Source of the DNA: Faecalibacterium sp. UBA1819
GTDB taxonomy: Bacteria; Bacillota; Clostridia; Oscillospirales; Ruminococcaceae
Length of the DNA stretch: 22,875 nt
NCBI GenBank assembly: GCA_002315015.1
Contig: DCEX01000002.1
Span: 1-22,875 of the forward strand
Direction of reading: 5' to 3'
Numbering within the stretch: the first letter of the stretch is position 1; each line of letters begins with the position of its first letter. Of this stretch, positions 7,825 to 14,591 are shown in pieces. A program made the translations under genes and the position numbers. Below the pieces are notes generated by a model. It was not told the DNA's origin. It worked only from the letters and a program-made list of their open reading frames with translations, and did not search any database.

Positions 7825-8957
7825 CCCCCCGCTTTTGTAAAAACGGTAAAGGCATTTTTATCGGCTACTTTACCATCGGCAAGGCACATGGCGCGGTAAA
7901 CAGTGGAACCGGAACGGAAGCCGACAGACGCATCACTTGTCACCTCAACAGGCGCAGCAAAGTTGAATTTATACTGCTTCAAATCACCGAAAATCACCGT
8001 GTCGGCCTTGCAATTATCATCGACAATGACCGGATAGCCCAGCACATTGAACTTTGCCGGGTTTTGCACATCAGCAACCACTACTTTGTCGCCGCCGTCC
8101 GTTTTCATGCCGAGAATTTGACCATAGAAAACTTCACGGGTCGTCACAAATTTTGCGCCGGGATGGTACTTTGTCGGCAGTTTTGCAATAATGCTCAAAA
8201 GGTCACTGTACGTCATACCGCCAGCCGTCCATGTTCCGGTATTCGTTACCTCTCCGGTATGCAGGATGCCCGTGGCTTTGCTGCTTCCGTCACCCGTTAA
8301 AATGGCAAGGTCAACGGCAGCCTCAATTTGATTGGCAAGGCTGGACACAATCCAGCTTTCAAACGCCGGAATTGCCATCGCCTTGATATCAGCTGTGATT
8401 TCCACTGTTTTAATCAGCTTGTACGCCGCCAGTGTAATGGATTTTAATGTATCCGCGGAATCAGTCGAAGCTGCATCCATCGCAACCCAAGACGCCGGGT
8501 TGACGGTGTCCGCCACCGGGAACGTGACATTGCCGGGAATATAAGTGACGTCCACGGCGCTGATGAGCGGCGCAAGCTCCAGCCTATGTACAATCATGTT
8601 CATGGTTTCGGTCGGAATCGCTGCCGAAGCCGTCACAGCTGCGCGCTCTTGTGCCGTCAGCTCTTTGCCCTGCAAATTCTTGAGCCATGCGCTGCGGTAT
8701 TCGGGGCTGTCAACACCAAAGCTTTTCTGCGCAACAGAGCCTCCCGGTGCAAACTTTCTCACTGTCACGCCAGCACCGCCGGCCACCTGTGCTTTCAGTG
8801 CGTTTCGGCGCTGCACCTGGTCATCCAGCTCACTCAGCCGTTTCTGCAACTCAGACACTTCGCGTTCCAAAGCGTCAATGTTTTCGGGAACTTCGTTCTC
8901 GCTCAAAATCGCTTCAATTTCACTCAAGCGCTTTTGAATGGTTTCTCTTTCATTCAT
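7821..8957 (-). CDS. Major capsid protein, HK97 fold
   Basis: A 378-aa protein. Residues about 1-60 are a coiled coil (ETIQKRLSEIEAIL, ALEREVSELQKRLSELDDQV), the delta/scaffolding domain that prohead protease normally removes. The rest follows the HK97-family capsid layout: IPTETMNMIVHRLELAPLI, then TFPVADTVNPASWVAMD, the helix with AFESWIVSSLANQIEAAVD, AILTGDGSSKATGIL, and a P-loop-like C-terminal part with VLGYPVIVDDN and VIFGDLKQY. It forms the icosahedral shell. Its ATG is 4 bases before the stop of the protease gene (overlap), consistent with an operon of protease then capsid. Confidence 0.95.
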   Translation of the reverse strand: MNERETIQKRLSEIEAILSENEVPENIDALEREVSELQKRLSELDDQVQRRNALKAQVAGGAGVTVRKFAPGGSVAQKSFGVDSPEYRSAWLKNLQGKELTAQERAAVTASAAIPTETMNMIVHRLELAPLISAVDVTYIPGNVTFPVADTVNPASWVAMDAASTDSADTLKSITLAAYKLIKTVEITADIKAMAIPAFESWIVSSLANQIEAAVDLAILTGDGSSKATGILHTGEVTNTGTWTAGGMTYSDLLSIIAKLPTKYHPGAKFVTTREVFYGQILGMKTDGGDKVVVADVQNPAKFNVLGYPVIVDDNCKADTVIFGDLKQYKFNFAAPVEVTSDASVGFRSGSTVYRAMCLADGKVADKNAFTVFTKAGG

Positions 8958-9565
8958 CGTTTCATTACCTCCAATAACAATTTCAGCTTTCTCTTTTTCA
9001 ATTCACGCAGCCGGCACTCCTCCAGCGTTCTTGCAATCACTCCGTTGCAAAAACTGCGTGCATTGATTTCCGTGTCCGCATTTGCCGGAAAGCTTACGGC
9101 GGACACGTCGAACACCTTTAAAATTTTTCGATGCACAAAGGTTCTTGTGCTTTTATCGAAAACTAAGCTTTTCACATCGGGCAAAAATGCCCAGCTCATT
9201 TTTGTCACAAGCCCGGTGCGGATTTCTTCAAACATCTGGCGGCTCGCCTCTGTCATCCCTAAATCAGCCGCCATAAAAAGGCCGCTGTCCTGCGGCTCGA
9301 CAATCAGCGTTTTATTGGAGCCGCGGGCAAATACTCTGCCCGTGTGGTTGTACTGAAAAATCACGTCGGAAAAATCCGTTTCGGCAAATGCGCTGCGCTC
9401 AAAGGCTTCATAAATTGCGCCGCCTTCGTCCTCGTAGAGCTTGTATGGTTCATACCGGGCCGCAAAGCCTTCCACATAGAAATCCGTTTCAAAGCGTTTG
9501 CCCTGCTCGGCAAAAGAAAAAGGCAATACCGCGTTGCGGTACTGCCTTTCAGCTTTCATTGGCAT
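8954..9565 (-). CDS. Prohead maturation protease (HK97 family, peptidase U35-like)
   Basis: A 203-aa protein beginning MPMKAERQYRNAVLPF. Candidate catalytic residues are H74 in the QYNHTGRVFARG segment and S124 in VTKMSWAF, the usual His and Ser positions of phage prohead proteases. GFAARYEPYKLYEDEGG near residues 33-49 is also typical. The enzyme cleaves the capsid delta domain during head maturation. ATG 9565, with AAAGGAG a few bases upstream, is preferred over the longer reading frame that overlaps the portal gene. The gene overlaps the portal stop by 17 bases and the capsid start by 4, the classic portal-protease-capsid order. Confidence 0.92.
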   Translation of the reverse strand: MPMKAERQYRNAVLPFSFAEQGKRFETDFYVEGFAARYEPYKLYEDEGGAIYEAFERSAFAETDFSDVIFQYNHTGRVFARGSNKTLIVEPQDSGLFMAADLGMTEASRQMFEEIRTGLVTKMSWAFLPDVKSLVFDKSTRTFVHRKILKVFDVSAVSFPANADTEINARSFCNGVIARTLEECRLRELKKRKLKLLLEVMKR

Positions 9566-10751
9566 GTGTTTCTCCTTTCTCCTTTTGTTTTTTCGCATCT
9601 CCCAGCAAGTAGTATTCGCCGCGAATGGTGTATGCTTGGCCCGCGCCCTCCGGCAGCGGCGGCAAATTCCATATTTCACGGATTTCATCGCGGTTCATGA
9701 TGCCGCGGTCTGCCATCTGTGCCGACACTTGAAGCTTTTCCGTGTTGCTCATATATTGCAGCCGGTTCGCCGTGGCCATCACTCCGGCCCCGTCGGCGCG
9801 CTCATCTTCGGAAAACACCATCTTTGAAACAACTTCCGAAAACTGAATTGCAAACCATTCCACCGCGCCCTCGTAAAATGCGCCCCAAGCATCACCAAAC
9901 GCTTTGTTTTGCAGGATGTTTTCATTCACACCGAAATAATTAAAGACGTTCTCTTTCACAAGTGCCATCTGCTGGGCATCTACAATAAACGGTGTCGATG
10001 TTACCTGTTTGATTTCCGTCCACGTGCTTGGAAACAGCAGCACCCCGCCGCTGTTTTCCCGCTTCAAACTTTCCGAGGAAAAGCGTTTTTGCTCTTTCGC
10101 TAAGTCTTCCGCGTTTGAAAAGTTGTTCAGTTTTGCAATGAAGCGGATGGCTGCTGAGTTTTTGACGGCTTCCGCAATCCCCTGATTTTGCAGGGAAATC
10201 AAATCCATGGTAGGCAGCAACGCCCTGTTGCTCTCCCCGAAAAAGTCATCCTCATACTGAAACTTCGTCATAATGCCGCAGCGTGAAAGCTCAATCGACG
10301 CGACGTCACCCGTTAAAAACGAATATCGAAGCCAGGCTTCGCCGTTAACATCCACAATCTCACAGCGCGTAGGCAGCACCGGGAAAATGCCGGTAATTTC
10401 TTCTCCATAGTCATCTTCAATCGGAACAATAAAGGCGGTATTCTGAACTTCCAAAATGGTACATAGCCGATACAAAAACTGCCCCCACGTTTGAAAGTCA
10501 TTCGGCCCTTGCCGAAATCTTGCTTGCAGCTTCGGTTGTGCCGCGCCCATGCACTCCACTTTCAGCTTGGAAATATGGCTTGCCTTCGCCGCGATCGCAG
10601 CGCGCACCAGCTCGCTTTCATACACGCCGCCGCTCCAGGAGGCAAACACGGGAGAATATGCCGTAAAGGTTTTGAAAAATGCATTCACGGCATCCAGCGC
10701 TTTCTGTTCTTCACTTTTCGGCCTTGGAAAGATTTTCTGAAACAGCCCCAT
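9549..10751 (-). CDS. Portal protein, HK97 family
   Basis: A 400-aa protein starting MGLFQKIFPRPKSEEQKA. Diagnostic segments include ASWSGGVYESELVRAAIAA, the ISKLKVE strand, GQFLYRLCTILEVQNTAFIV, the region KQVTSTPFIVDAQQMALVK and NVFNYFGVNENIL. The last of these is typical of HK97-type portals and is used in the membrane/DNA-channel helices. The C-terminal part has MNRDEIREIWNLPPLPEGAG, a hallmark of this family. It forms the dodecameric DNA entry vertex. The start lies 4 bases after the large terminase stop. The reading frame is intact. Confidence 0.95.
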   Translation of the reverse strand: MGLFQKIFPRPKSEEQKALDAVNAFFKTFTAYSPVFASWSGGVYESELVRAAIAAKASHISKLKVECMGAAQPKLQARFRQGPNDFQTWGQFLYRLCTILEVQNTAFIVPIEDDYGEEITGIFPVLPTRCEIVDVNGEAWLRYSFLTGDVASIELSRCGIMTKFQYEDDFFGESNRALLPTMDLISLQNQGIAEAVKNSAAIRFIAKLNNFSNAEDLAKEQKRFSSESLKRENSGGVLLFPSTWTEIKQVTSTPFIVDAQQMALVKENVFNYFGVNENILQNKAFGDAWGAFYEGAVEWFAIQFSEVVSKMVFSEDERADGAGVMATANRLQYMSNTEKLQVSAQMADRGIMNRDEIREIWNLPPLPEGAGQAYTIRGEYYLLGDAKKQKEKGETHANES

Positions 10752-10755
10752 TCAA

Positions 10756-12414
10756 TCACCCCGCATTCTTTAGCTGATGGCCGATTTCTGCATAGTATTT
10801 TTGCCGGACACACATGGCATCCAGCAGTGCCGCGCCGCCGTCGATATGATCACTCGGCTTAATTTTTACCACTCGGCAGCGTCCGGCGTTTCCGTCTTTT
10901 TTGACCGCCATATTCAAAAGATGAATTTTCAAAAGGTCGTTGTCACCAAAATCAAAAACCTTGTCACGAATTAGCCCCTCGACTTCCTGAATGACCGGCG
11001 TTAAGTTTGTGCCTTGATAAACATCGTCCATGTGAAAACCGTACTGTGCCATGTCCTGCACGAGATATTGAGCACTATATCTGTCATAGCCAACTTTCAG
11101 CGGATAAATCTGATATTCCTCTACCAGCCGCCGGAACCAGGCAAAGCAGTCTTTGTAGTCCACAAAATTCTCGCCGGAAAGCGTCAAAAGCCCGCGCTCC
11201 ACATAGGCTTGGTACGGCAGCGCATCCCGCGCCGTGGCATATTCCAGCTTTTGCGCCGGAAGGAAAAAGTGTGCAAACACATAAAACCGCCCATCCTTCT
11301 CTATTACGGCAGTGCAGGCGGTCAAGTCTGTCGTTTGGCTCAAGTCAATTCCTCCCACGCAATAGCAGTTTTTAAAATCCGAAAGGGACAGCGGCTCTGT
11401 TCCGCTTGCTTCAATCGCCTCAGCGGGCAGCCAGGCTTGGGCGCTGTTCTGCTTCAAATTGCAGTATTTGACGATAAATTCTGCCCTCTTGGAAAGGCTG
11501 TTTTCGGCAATGGCAATTTCTGCCTCAAAGTATTCCTTTGTCAAAGAAACGCCCATATTGGGGTTCGCCTTTTTCAGCTCCTCAATGTCTTTCCATTTTT
11601 CAATGTCGTCAATCATGTATAAAAAAGGCGCAAGCTTTTTCTCGCCTGCGCTTCCCAATATCATGCGGGTGCATCGTTTTAACAGCTCATCATATACGCC
11701 TTCGTTAACATATCCAGCGGGGGAGATGGCCAGCAGCATCGGTTGCCGCCGCGCACCCATAGACGACTTCAACACTTCGTAGAATTTCAGCCCGGCGTCG
11801 CCTTCCCAGCTTGCAAACTCGCCCGCAACGCCAAGGCTGATATTTAGGCCATCTGACTTTTTGGCTGAAAACGCCAGCGGCTTTGCGCTTGCGTTGTTTT
11901 CCTCCACATAAATGTCCGTGCGGCGCCGTTTTGCAAGAGCGTCCAGCTCCTCATCCTTGGAAATCATCTGATAATAAGCCTCATAGCACAATGCCGCCTG
12001 TTCCAGCTTTGGCGCGGTGAAATAGATACGCGCGCCATACTCTCCATCCGCAAACGTACAGTAGGACGCAATCGCCGCAGCGAAAAGCGTTTTTCCGTTT
12101 TTTCGTCCGATAATCAGCACAATTTCCGTAAACTGCCGAAAGCCGTTTGCATCGACGATACCAAACACAACCGACAAAAACGCCTTTTGCCAAAGCTCCA
12201 GCACAATCAGCTGTGGCGCAAGCGCGCCTTCATGATGGCGGCAAAAGGTTTCGATGTAGCGAATGGCTTTTTGCGCTTTGGCATCATCATAAAAAAAGCG
12301 ACCTTCTGAAAGGCCGCTGATTACATATTGATACCAAAGCTTAATCCACTTGCCGGCGGTGATCTTCCCGCTCCAAATTTTCTCATGGTATTCCTCAATG
12401 AAATTATTTGCCAC
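10756..12414 (-). CDS. terL: Terminase large subunit (HK97/phage TerL family)
   Basis: A 552-aa packaging motor. The Walker A-type motif GRKNGKT lies at residues 103-109 after a hydrophobic strand (EIVLII). A Walker B-like strand NISLGVAGEF places the catalytic-type Glu at about residue 199. The RNase H-like nuclease domain shows GGIDLSQTTDLTAC with Asp at about 357, and the late acidic residue falls in GGAALLDAM at about 532. These are the expected ATPase and nuclease elements of the Terminase_1/TerL family. The start overlaps the small subunit gene by 11 bases and the portal gene follows directly, the standard order. Confidence 0.95.
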   Translation of the reverse strand: MANNFIEEYHEKIWSGKITAGKWIKLWYQYVISGLSEGRFFYDDAKAQKAIRYIETFCRHHEGALAPQLIVLELWQKAFLSVVFGIVDANGFRQFTEIVLIIGRKNGKTLFAAAIASYCTFADGEYGARIYFTAPKLEQAALCYEAYYQMISKDEELDALAKRRRTDIYVEENNASAKPLAFSAKKSDGLNISLGVAGEFASWEGDAGLKFYEVLKSSMGARRQPMLLAISPAGYVNEGVYDELLKRCTRMILGSAGEKKLAPFLYMIDDIEKWKDIEELKKANPNMGVSLTKEYFEAEIAIAENSLSKRAEFIVKYCNLKQNSAQAWLPAEAIEASGTEPLSLSDFKNCYCVGGIDLSQTTDLTACTAVIEKDGRFYVFAHFFLPAQKLEYATARDALPYQAYVERGLLTLSGENFVDYKDCFAWFRRLVEEYQIYPLKVGYDRYSAQYLVQDMAQYGFHMDDVYQGTNLTPVIQEVEGLIRDKVFDFGDNDLLKIHLLNMAVKKDGNAGRCRVVKIKPSDHIDGGAALLDAMCVRQKYYAEIGHQLKNAG

Positions 12415-12757
12415 TGTTAAAAGCCTCCAAGCGACTTTGCTTTTTCTCCGGCGGCAGAAGCTTTTCCAGCCTGTCCGAAACAGCGTTGTAATTCTTGATT
12501 AGGCTGTTATAGGCTTGCAGATCTGCCGCCGCTTTGCGTCCATACTGGTTTTCTCCGTTCTTGTAATCTTCGCTGCAACCGTTCTCGTTGATACTCTGCT
12601 GTAAGTCATCCAGCGTGATTTTCATAAAAGCCAGATTTTGCAGCAAAGGGAAAACAATCGCTTTTTTATTGTCCGGCAAATCCGAATAAATCGCTTTTAA
12701 TCGGTTGAACTCTGTTTTAATTCTTTGTTCTTTTGTTTTCTCTTTCGGCATTTCCAC
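12404..12757 (-). CDS. terS: Terminase small subunit (P27-like)
   Basis: About 117 aa, basic and helical. It contains KEQRIKTEFNRLKAIYSDLP, then a helix pair around FPLLQNLAFMKITLDDLQ and QYGRKAAADLQAYNSLIKNY, typical of P27/phage terminase small subunits of HK97-like cos phages. It recognises the packaging site on concatemeric DNA. A GTG at 12757 or the in-frame ATG at 12751 may start it, and a G-rich GAGGGG ribosome binding site is just upstream. It sits between the HNH nuclease gene and terL, the arrangement associated with cos-type packaging. Confidence 0.85.
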   Translation of the reverse strand: MEMPKEKTKEQRIKTEFNRLKAIYSDLPDNKKAIVFPLLQNLAFMKITLDDLQQSINENGCSEDYKNGENQYGRKAAADLQAYNSLIKNYNAVSDRLEKLLPPEKKQSRLEAFNSGK

Positions 12758-12847
12758 ACCCCCCTCGCGCGTACCGCGCAGTAAAATCTACCCCCACCCA
12801 CCGGTCTCCCTACACAGAGAAATTTCCTTTCGATAGGGGGGATACCC
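12758..12847. other. Candidate cos/packaging region between HNH and terS
   Basis: This 90-base gap in a tightly packed operon lies exactly where cos sites are found in HNH-terS-terL phages. It holds a perfect inverted repeat at 12767-12779 (arms GCGCG and CGCGC around TAC), a strongly C-rich stretch (about 12790-12815) and a G-run near the HNH stop. Cutting positions cannot be read from sequence, so this is inference from position and base composition. Confidence 0.35.
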
Positions 12848-13156
12848 TCATTTGTACTGAATAATTTTTCCGCTTGAATCAACCAAAAATCTTCGATTTT
12901 CCCGCTTTGCATCGCTTTCATGCTTTGCCGCATGGCAATCTCTGCAAAGAAGCTCAAGGTTTTCAAATGCCAGCGTCACGGCAGGATTGCCGATATTCTC
13001 CGGCGTTAAAAAAATCTTGTGGTGAACGATTTCGCCGGGAGTTACCATTCCTTTACGCAAACACTCCTCGCAAAGCCAGCCGACACTCGCCGCATAGCTT
13101 TGCCTCGCCTTCTGCCATGCTTTCGATTTATAAAACTTTTTTGCAAATTCTTTCAT
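12848..13156 (-). CDS. HNH endonuclease (packaging-associated)
   Basis: A 102-aa HNH protein. A zinc-binding pair is C29/C32 (CEEC), the HNH core shows VHHK with H45/H46, an Asn in the FENLELL segment (residue 66), and C71-R-D-C74-H75 with H79 in AAKH. Small HNH nucleases of this type next to terS are required for cos cleavage in HK97-like phages. It starts at ATG 13156. The first codons (MKEFAKKF) lie inside an AT-rich segment that recurs, with the ATG lost, behind the two downstream cassettes. Only 65 bases separate its start from the divergent hicA start, so its promoter overlaps or abuts that of the first cassette. Confidence 0.92.
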   Translation of the reverse strand: MKEFAKKFYKSKAWQKARQSYAASVGWLCEECLRKGMVTPGEIVHHKIFLTPENIGNPAVTLAFENLELLCRDCHAAKHESDAKRENRRFLVDSSGKIIQYK

Positions 13157-13178
13157 TTTCTTTTTAAAAAGACTTGAC
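13131..13178. repeat. Cassette border repeat, copy A (overlaps HNH 5' end)
   Basis: AT-rich segment (AAAACTTTTTTGC, AAATTCTTT, ATTTTCTTT, then AAAAAGACTTGAC) that ends in the -35 box of the hicAB promoter. It includes the first eight codons of the HNH gene on the other strand. Related segments precede the other two cassette promoters at 13866-13904 and 14534-14591. Confidence 0.7.
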
Positions 13179-13202
13179 TTATGCGCATTAAATGCGTATC
13201 AT
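13174..13202 (+). promoter_or_regulatory. hicAB cassette promoter with internal palindrome
   Basis: TTGACT (-35, 13174-13179), a 17-base spacer and TATCAT (-10, 13197-13202). The spacer carries an imperfect 19-base palindrome at 13181-13199 (ATGCGCAT / ATGCGTAT around TAA), placed to block RNA polymerase when bound. HicB is the expected autorepressor. A GAGGTG ribosome binding site follows at about 13211, before the hicA ATG at 13222. Confidence 0.75.
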
Positions 13203-13221
13203 ATAAGTATGAGGTGAGACA

Positions 13222-13395
13222 ATGAAACAAAAAGACTTGATAAAACTCCTCAAGAAAAATGGCTGGTGGATGCTTCGTGAAGGCAATAATCACAGCATCT
13301 ACACAAACGGAAGGGAGAGTGAAGCAATTCCAAGACACAAAGAGTTAAACGAATAACTCGCAAAAGCAATCATCAAGCGGCAGGGGCTGAAATAA
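13222..13395 (+). pseudogene. hicA: HicA-type mRNA interferase toxin, broken by nonsense codon
   Basis: Reads MKQKDLIKLLKKNGWWMLRE and then GNNHSIYTNG, with the catalytic-type His at residue 24, and IPRHKELNE, all classic HicA. An in-frame TAA at 13354-13356 stops it after 44 residues. Past the stop the same frame continues LAKAIIKRQGLK to a second TAA at 13393, which is the normal HicA C-terminus. The toxin is therefore truncated by about a quarter, losing the last helix, while the active-site His remains. Intact HicA binds dsRNA-like targets and cleaves mRNA during translation, and HicB neutralises it. A one-base change (for example A to T in an AAA codon) would explain the stop. Loss of toxin activity is inferred. 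Confidence 0.85.
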
Positions 13396-13400
13396 GCCCC
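13383..13400 (+). other. GC-rich hairpin at the hicA 3' end
   Basis: Arms GGGGCT and AGCCCC around GAAATA, spanning the original hicA stop. No T-run follows, so it is not a normal terminator. Hairpins of the same kind lie after the first ORF of both other cassettes. Confidence 0.55.
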
Positions 13401-13428
13401 CACGCAAAACATAGAAAGAGAGCTTAAA

Positions 13429-13824
13429 ATGAAAACTGTTTTTCCCATTATCCTTACGCCCGCGGATGTCGGCTATGTTGTAACCATCCCCGACCTTAAC
13501 ATCAATACAGAAGGTTCTTCCGTCGCTGACGCTATTGAAATGGCGCGTGACGCAATCGGCCTTTGGGGAATTTGCGAAGAAGATGCAGGCAGAGAGATTC
13601 CCAAAGCTTCAACCGATACCCCTCCTCATAAAAGCGATGAAATTGTAACACTTGTCGATATTGATTTTTCCGCCTATCGCCGAGCCCACGACCTTCGCAC
13701 TATCAGAAAAAACGTGACAATTCCCGCATGGCTCAATCAGCTTGCAGAAGATGCTGGGGTCAATTTCTCGCAGGTTCTTCAAGAAGGCCTTAAACAAAAA
13801 CTAAAAGTATCTGAAAAATACTAA
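13429..13824 (+). CDS. hicB: HicB-family antitoxin / autorepressor
   Basis: A 131-aa intact HicB. The N-terminal partial RNase H-like fold shows VFPIILTPADVGYVVTIPDL and DAIEMARDAIGLW. A linker with PPHKSDEIVTLVDIDFSAYRR follows, and the C-terminus (NVTIPAWLNQLAEDAGVNFSQVLQEGL) is the RHH-type DNA-binding segment. HicB binds HicA through its N-terminal part and represses the hicAB promoter through its C-terminal part. The start at ATG 13429 lies 33 bases after the original hicA end. A terminator follows 12 bases after the stop. With HicA truncated, HicB may now serve only as a repressor or as an antitoxin against related HicA proteins (inference). Confidence 0.93.
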   Translation: MKTVFPIILTPADVGYVVTIPDLNINTEGSSVADAIEMARDAIGLWGICEEDAGREIPKASTDTPPHKSDEIVTLVDIDFSAYRRAHDLRTIRKNVTIPAWLNQLAEDAGVNFSQVLQEGLKQKLKVSEKY

Positions 13825-13835
13825 AACAAAAAAAG

Positions 13836-13862
13836 CACCAGCCACTTTGGTTGGTGTTTTTT
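13836..13862 (+). terminator. Cassette terminator, copy 1
   Basis: Stem CACCAGCC / GGTTGGTG with loop ACTTT, followed by six T residues. An A-run upstream could let it work in both directions. The core is almost identical to those at 14502-14528 and 15163-15189. Confidence 0.9.
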
Positions 13863-13865
13863 ATT

Positions 13866-13904
13866 GTTTAAAAAATTTTTTCAAATTCTTTTAAAAAACT
13901 TGAC
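13866..13904. repeat. Cassette border repeat, copy B (shortened)
   Basis: GTTTAAAAAATTTTTT, CAAATTCTTTT, then AAAAAACTTGAC. It aligns with copies A and C but lacks the ATTTTCTTT middle. It runs into the -35 box of the second cassette. Confidence 0.6.
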
Positions 13905-13928
13905 ATACTGCTAGCATTATGCTATAAT
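13900..13928 (+). promoter_or_regulatory. Cassette 1 promoter with perfect operator-like palindrome
   Basis: Perfect consensus TTGACA (13900-13905), 17-base spacer and TATAAT (13923-13928). A perfect 13-base palindrome TAGCATTATGCTA at 13912-13924 fills the spacer end and touches the -10 box. The RHH protein at the cassette end is the natural candidate to bind it. A strong AAGGAGGTGA ribosome binding site follows at 13939-13947. Confidence 0.85.
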
Positions 13929-13953
13929 AATATCAATGAAGGAGGTGAACAAA

Positions 13954-14058
13954 ATGGACGACCCAAATAAAAAAAGGTTGACGCAAAAGGAAATCATCGA
14001 GCTGACAATCAAAGCTGCTCTCGCCCTCGCTGCATTGATTACCGCGCTTAAATCCTAA
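13954..14058 (+). CDS. 34-aa basic/hydrophobic peptide (cassette 1, first ORF)
   Basis: MDDPNKKRLTQKEIIELTIK is followed by AALALAALITALKS. The N-terminus is charged and the second half is one hydrophobic or amphipathic helix of about 17 residues. This is the general shape of small membrane-active toxins (Fst/TxpA or holin-like peptides), but I do not recognise a family. The evidence that it is a real gene is strong: a consensus promoter, an AAGGAGGTGA ribosome binding site 7 bases before ATG, and a counterpart of the same size and place in cassette 2. It is followed by a hairpin with a GAAA loop. A toxin role is inference only. A leader peptide or a membrane regulator are alternatives. Confidence 0.65.
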   Translation: MDDPNKKRLTQKEIIELTIKAALALAALITALKS

Positions 14059-14068
14059 AGCATCAACC

Positions 14069-14100
14069 GCAGGGGCGAAAGCCCCTGCACCCTTAAGGGT
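14069..14100 (+). other. GAAA-loop hairpin plus adjacent 12-base palindrome (cassette 1)
   Basis: Arms GCAGGGGC and GCCCCTGC around a GAAA tetraloop at 14069-14088, then the perfect palindrome ACCCTTAAGGGT at 14089-14100. There is no T-run, so this could be an attenuating or mRNA-stabilising element between the first and second ORFs. Confidence 0.65.
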
Positions 14101-14152
14101 TTATGATGATTATAGCATATAAGCCCATTTTTTTCAAATGGAGGTCTTTATA

Positions 14153-14314
14153 TTGAAAAAGGATATTTTATTTTGGACTGTAGCAGTATTATTTGTTTTA
14201 GCGTCTTTATTCGATTGGGTAGCAGTTTTGAAAATTCCCGTTATTATTGCCGCCTGTGCCCTGCTCATTCAAGTTGCTATTGAAGTATTTCGCCGCCATA
14301 GAAAGGAGATGTAA
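14153..14314 (+). CDS. Small two-helix membrane protein (cassette 1, second ORF)
   Basis: A 53-aa protein starting at TTG 14153, seven bases after a GGAGGT ribosome binding site. It has a hydrophobic helix at about residues 5-20 (DILFWTVAVLFVLASLF), a short turn (DWVAVLKIP), a second helix at about 29-46 (VIIAACALLIQVAIEVF) and a basic tail RRHRKEM. Two membrane spans with a positive C-terminus suggest an inner-membrane hairpin. Its last codons contain the ribosome binding site of the next gene, which begins two bases after the stop. It is not in the computed ORF list because it is short and starts with TTG. The function is unknown. It is paralogous in layout, not clearly in sequence, to the protein at 14811. 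Confidence 0.6.
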   Translation: MKKDILFWTVAVLFVLASLFDWVAVLKIPVIIAACALLIQVAIEVFRRHRKEM

Positions 14315-14316
14315 GC

Positions 14317-14493
14317 ATGGGAAAAACCTCAACACAAGTAAAGCAAAAGTATCTGAACAAAACCTACTCACAAATTGCAATCCGCTTACCCAAAGAGCTT
14401 GTCGCACAATGGGAAGAAAAGCTTGAAAAAGACGGCATCGGAAAAGCCGAATTTTTAAGGAACGCCATTCAAGAGTATTTAAGCAAACCGTAA
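14317..14493 (+). CDS. Ribbon-helix-helix (Arc/MetJ-type) protein (cassette 1)
   Basis: A 58-aa protein. After a basic N-terminal arm (KTSTQVKQKYLNK) comes YSQIAIRLPKELVAQWEEKL, the strand-helix start of an RHH domain. GKAEFLRNAIQEYLSKP then forms the second helix. RHH dimers insert paired strands into the major groove and often repress their own operon. The palindrome within the promoter spacer of this cassette is a good candidate operator. AAAGGAG lies 8-10 bases before ATG 14317. The stop is followed after 8 bases by the terminator. It may also act as an antitoxin (inference). Confidence 0.82.
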   Translation: MGKTSTQVKQKYLNKTYSQIAIRLPKELVAQWEEKLEKDGIGKAEFLRNAIQEYLSKP

Positions 14494-14501
14494 ACAAAAA
14501 G

Positions 14502-14528
14502 CACCAGCCGCTTTGGTTGGTGTTTTTT
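14502..14528 (+). terminator. Cassette terminator, copy 2
   Basis: Stem CACCAGCC / GGTTGGTG, loop GCTTT and six T residues. It differs from copy 1 at one loop base. Confidence 0.9.
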
Positions 14529-14533
14529 ATTGG

Positions 14534-14591
14534 TTAAAACTTTTTTGCATTTTTTGCAAATTCTTTTATTTTCTTTCCAAAAAAGCTTGAC
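14534..14591. repeat. Cassette border repeat, copy C (HNH 5'-end relic)
   Basis: TTAAAACTTTTTTGCA, a second TTTTTTGCA, AATTCTTTTATTTTCTTT and CCAAAAAAGCTTGAC. On the minus strand it reads ATA-AAA-GAA-TTT-GCA where the HNH gene has ATG-AAA-GAA-TTT-GCA. It therefore looks like a copied HNH start whose ATG has become ATA, with an internal 9-base duplication. Confidence 0.7.

Noticed and set aside
50..13150. Many plus-strand reading frames of 60-250 codons opposite the late genes
   Set aside because: They are antisense shadows: no ribosome binding sites, no family patterns, odd composition, and they lie fully over well-supported minus-strand phage genes.
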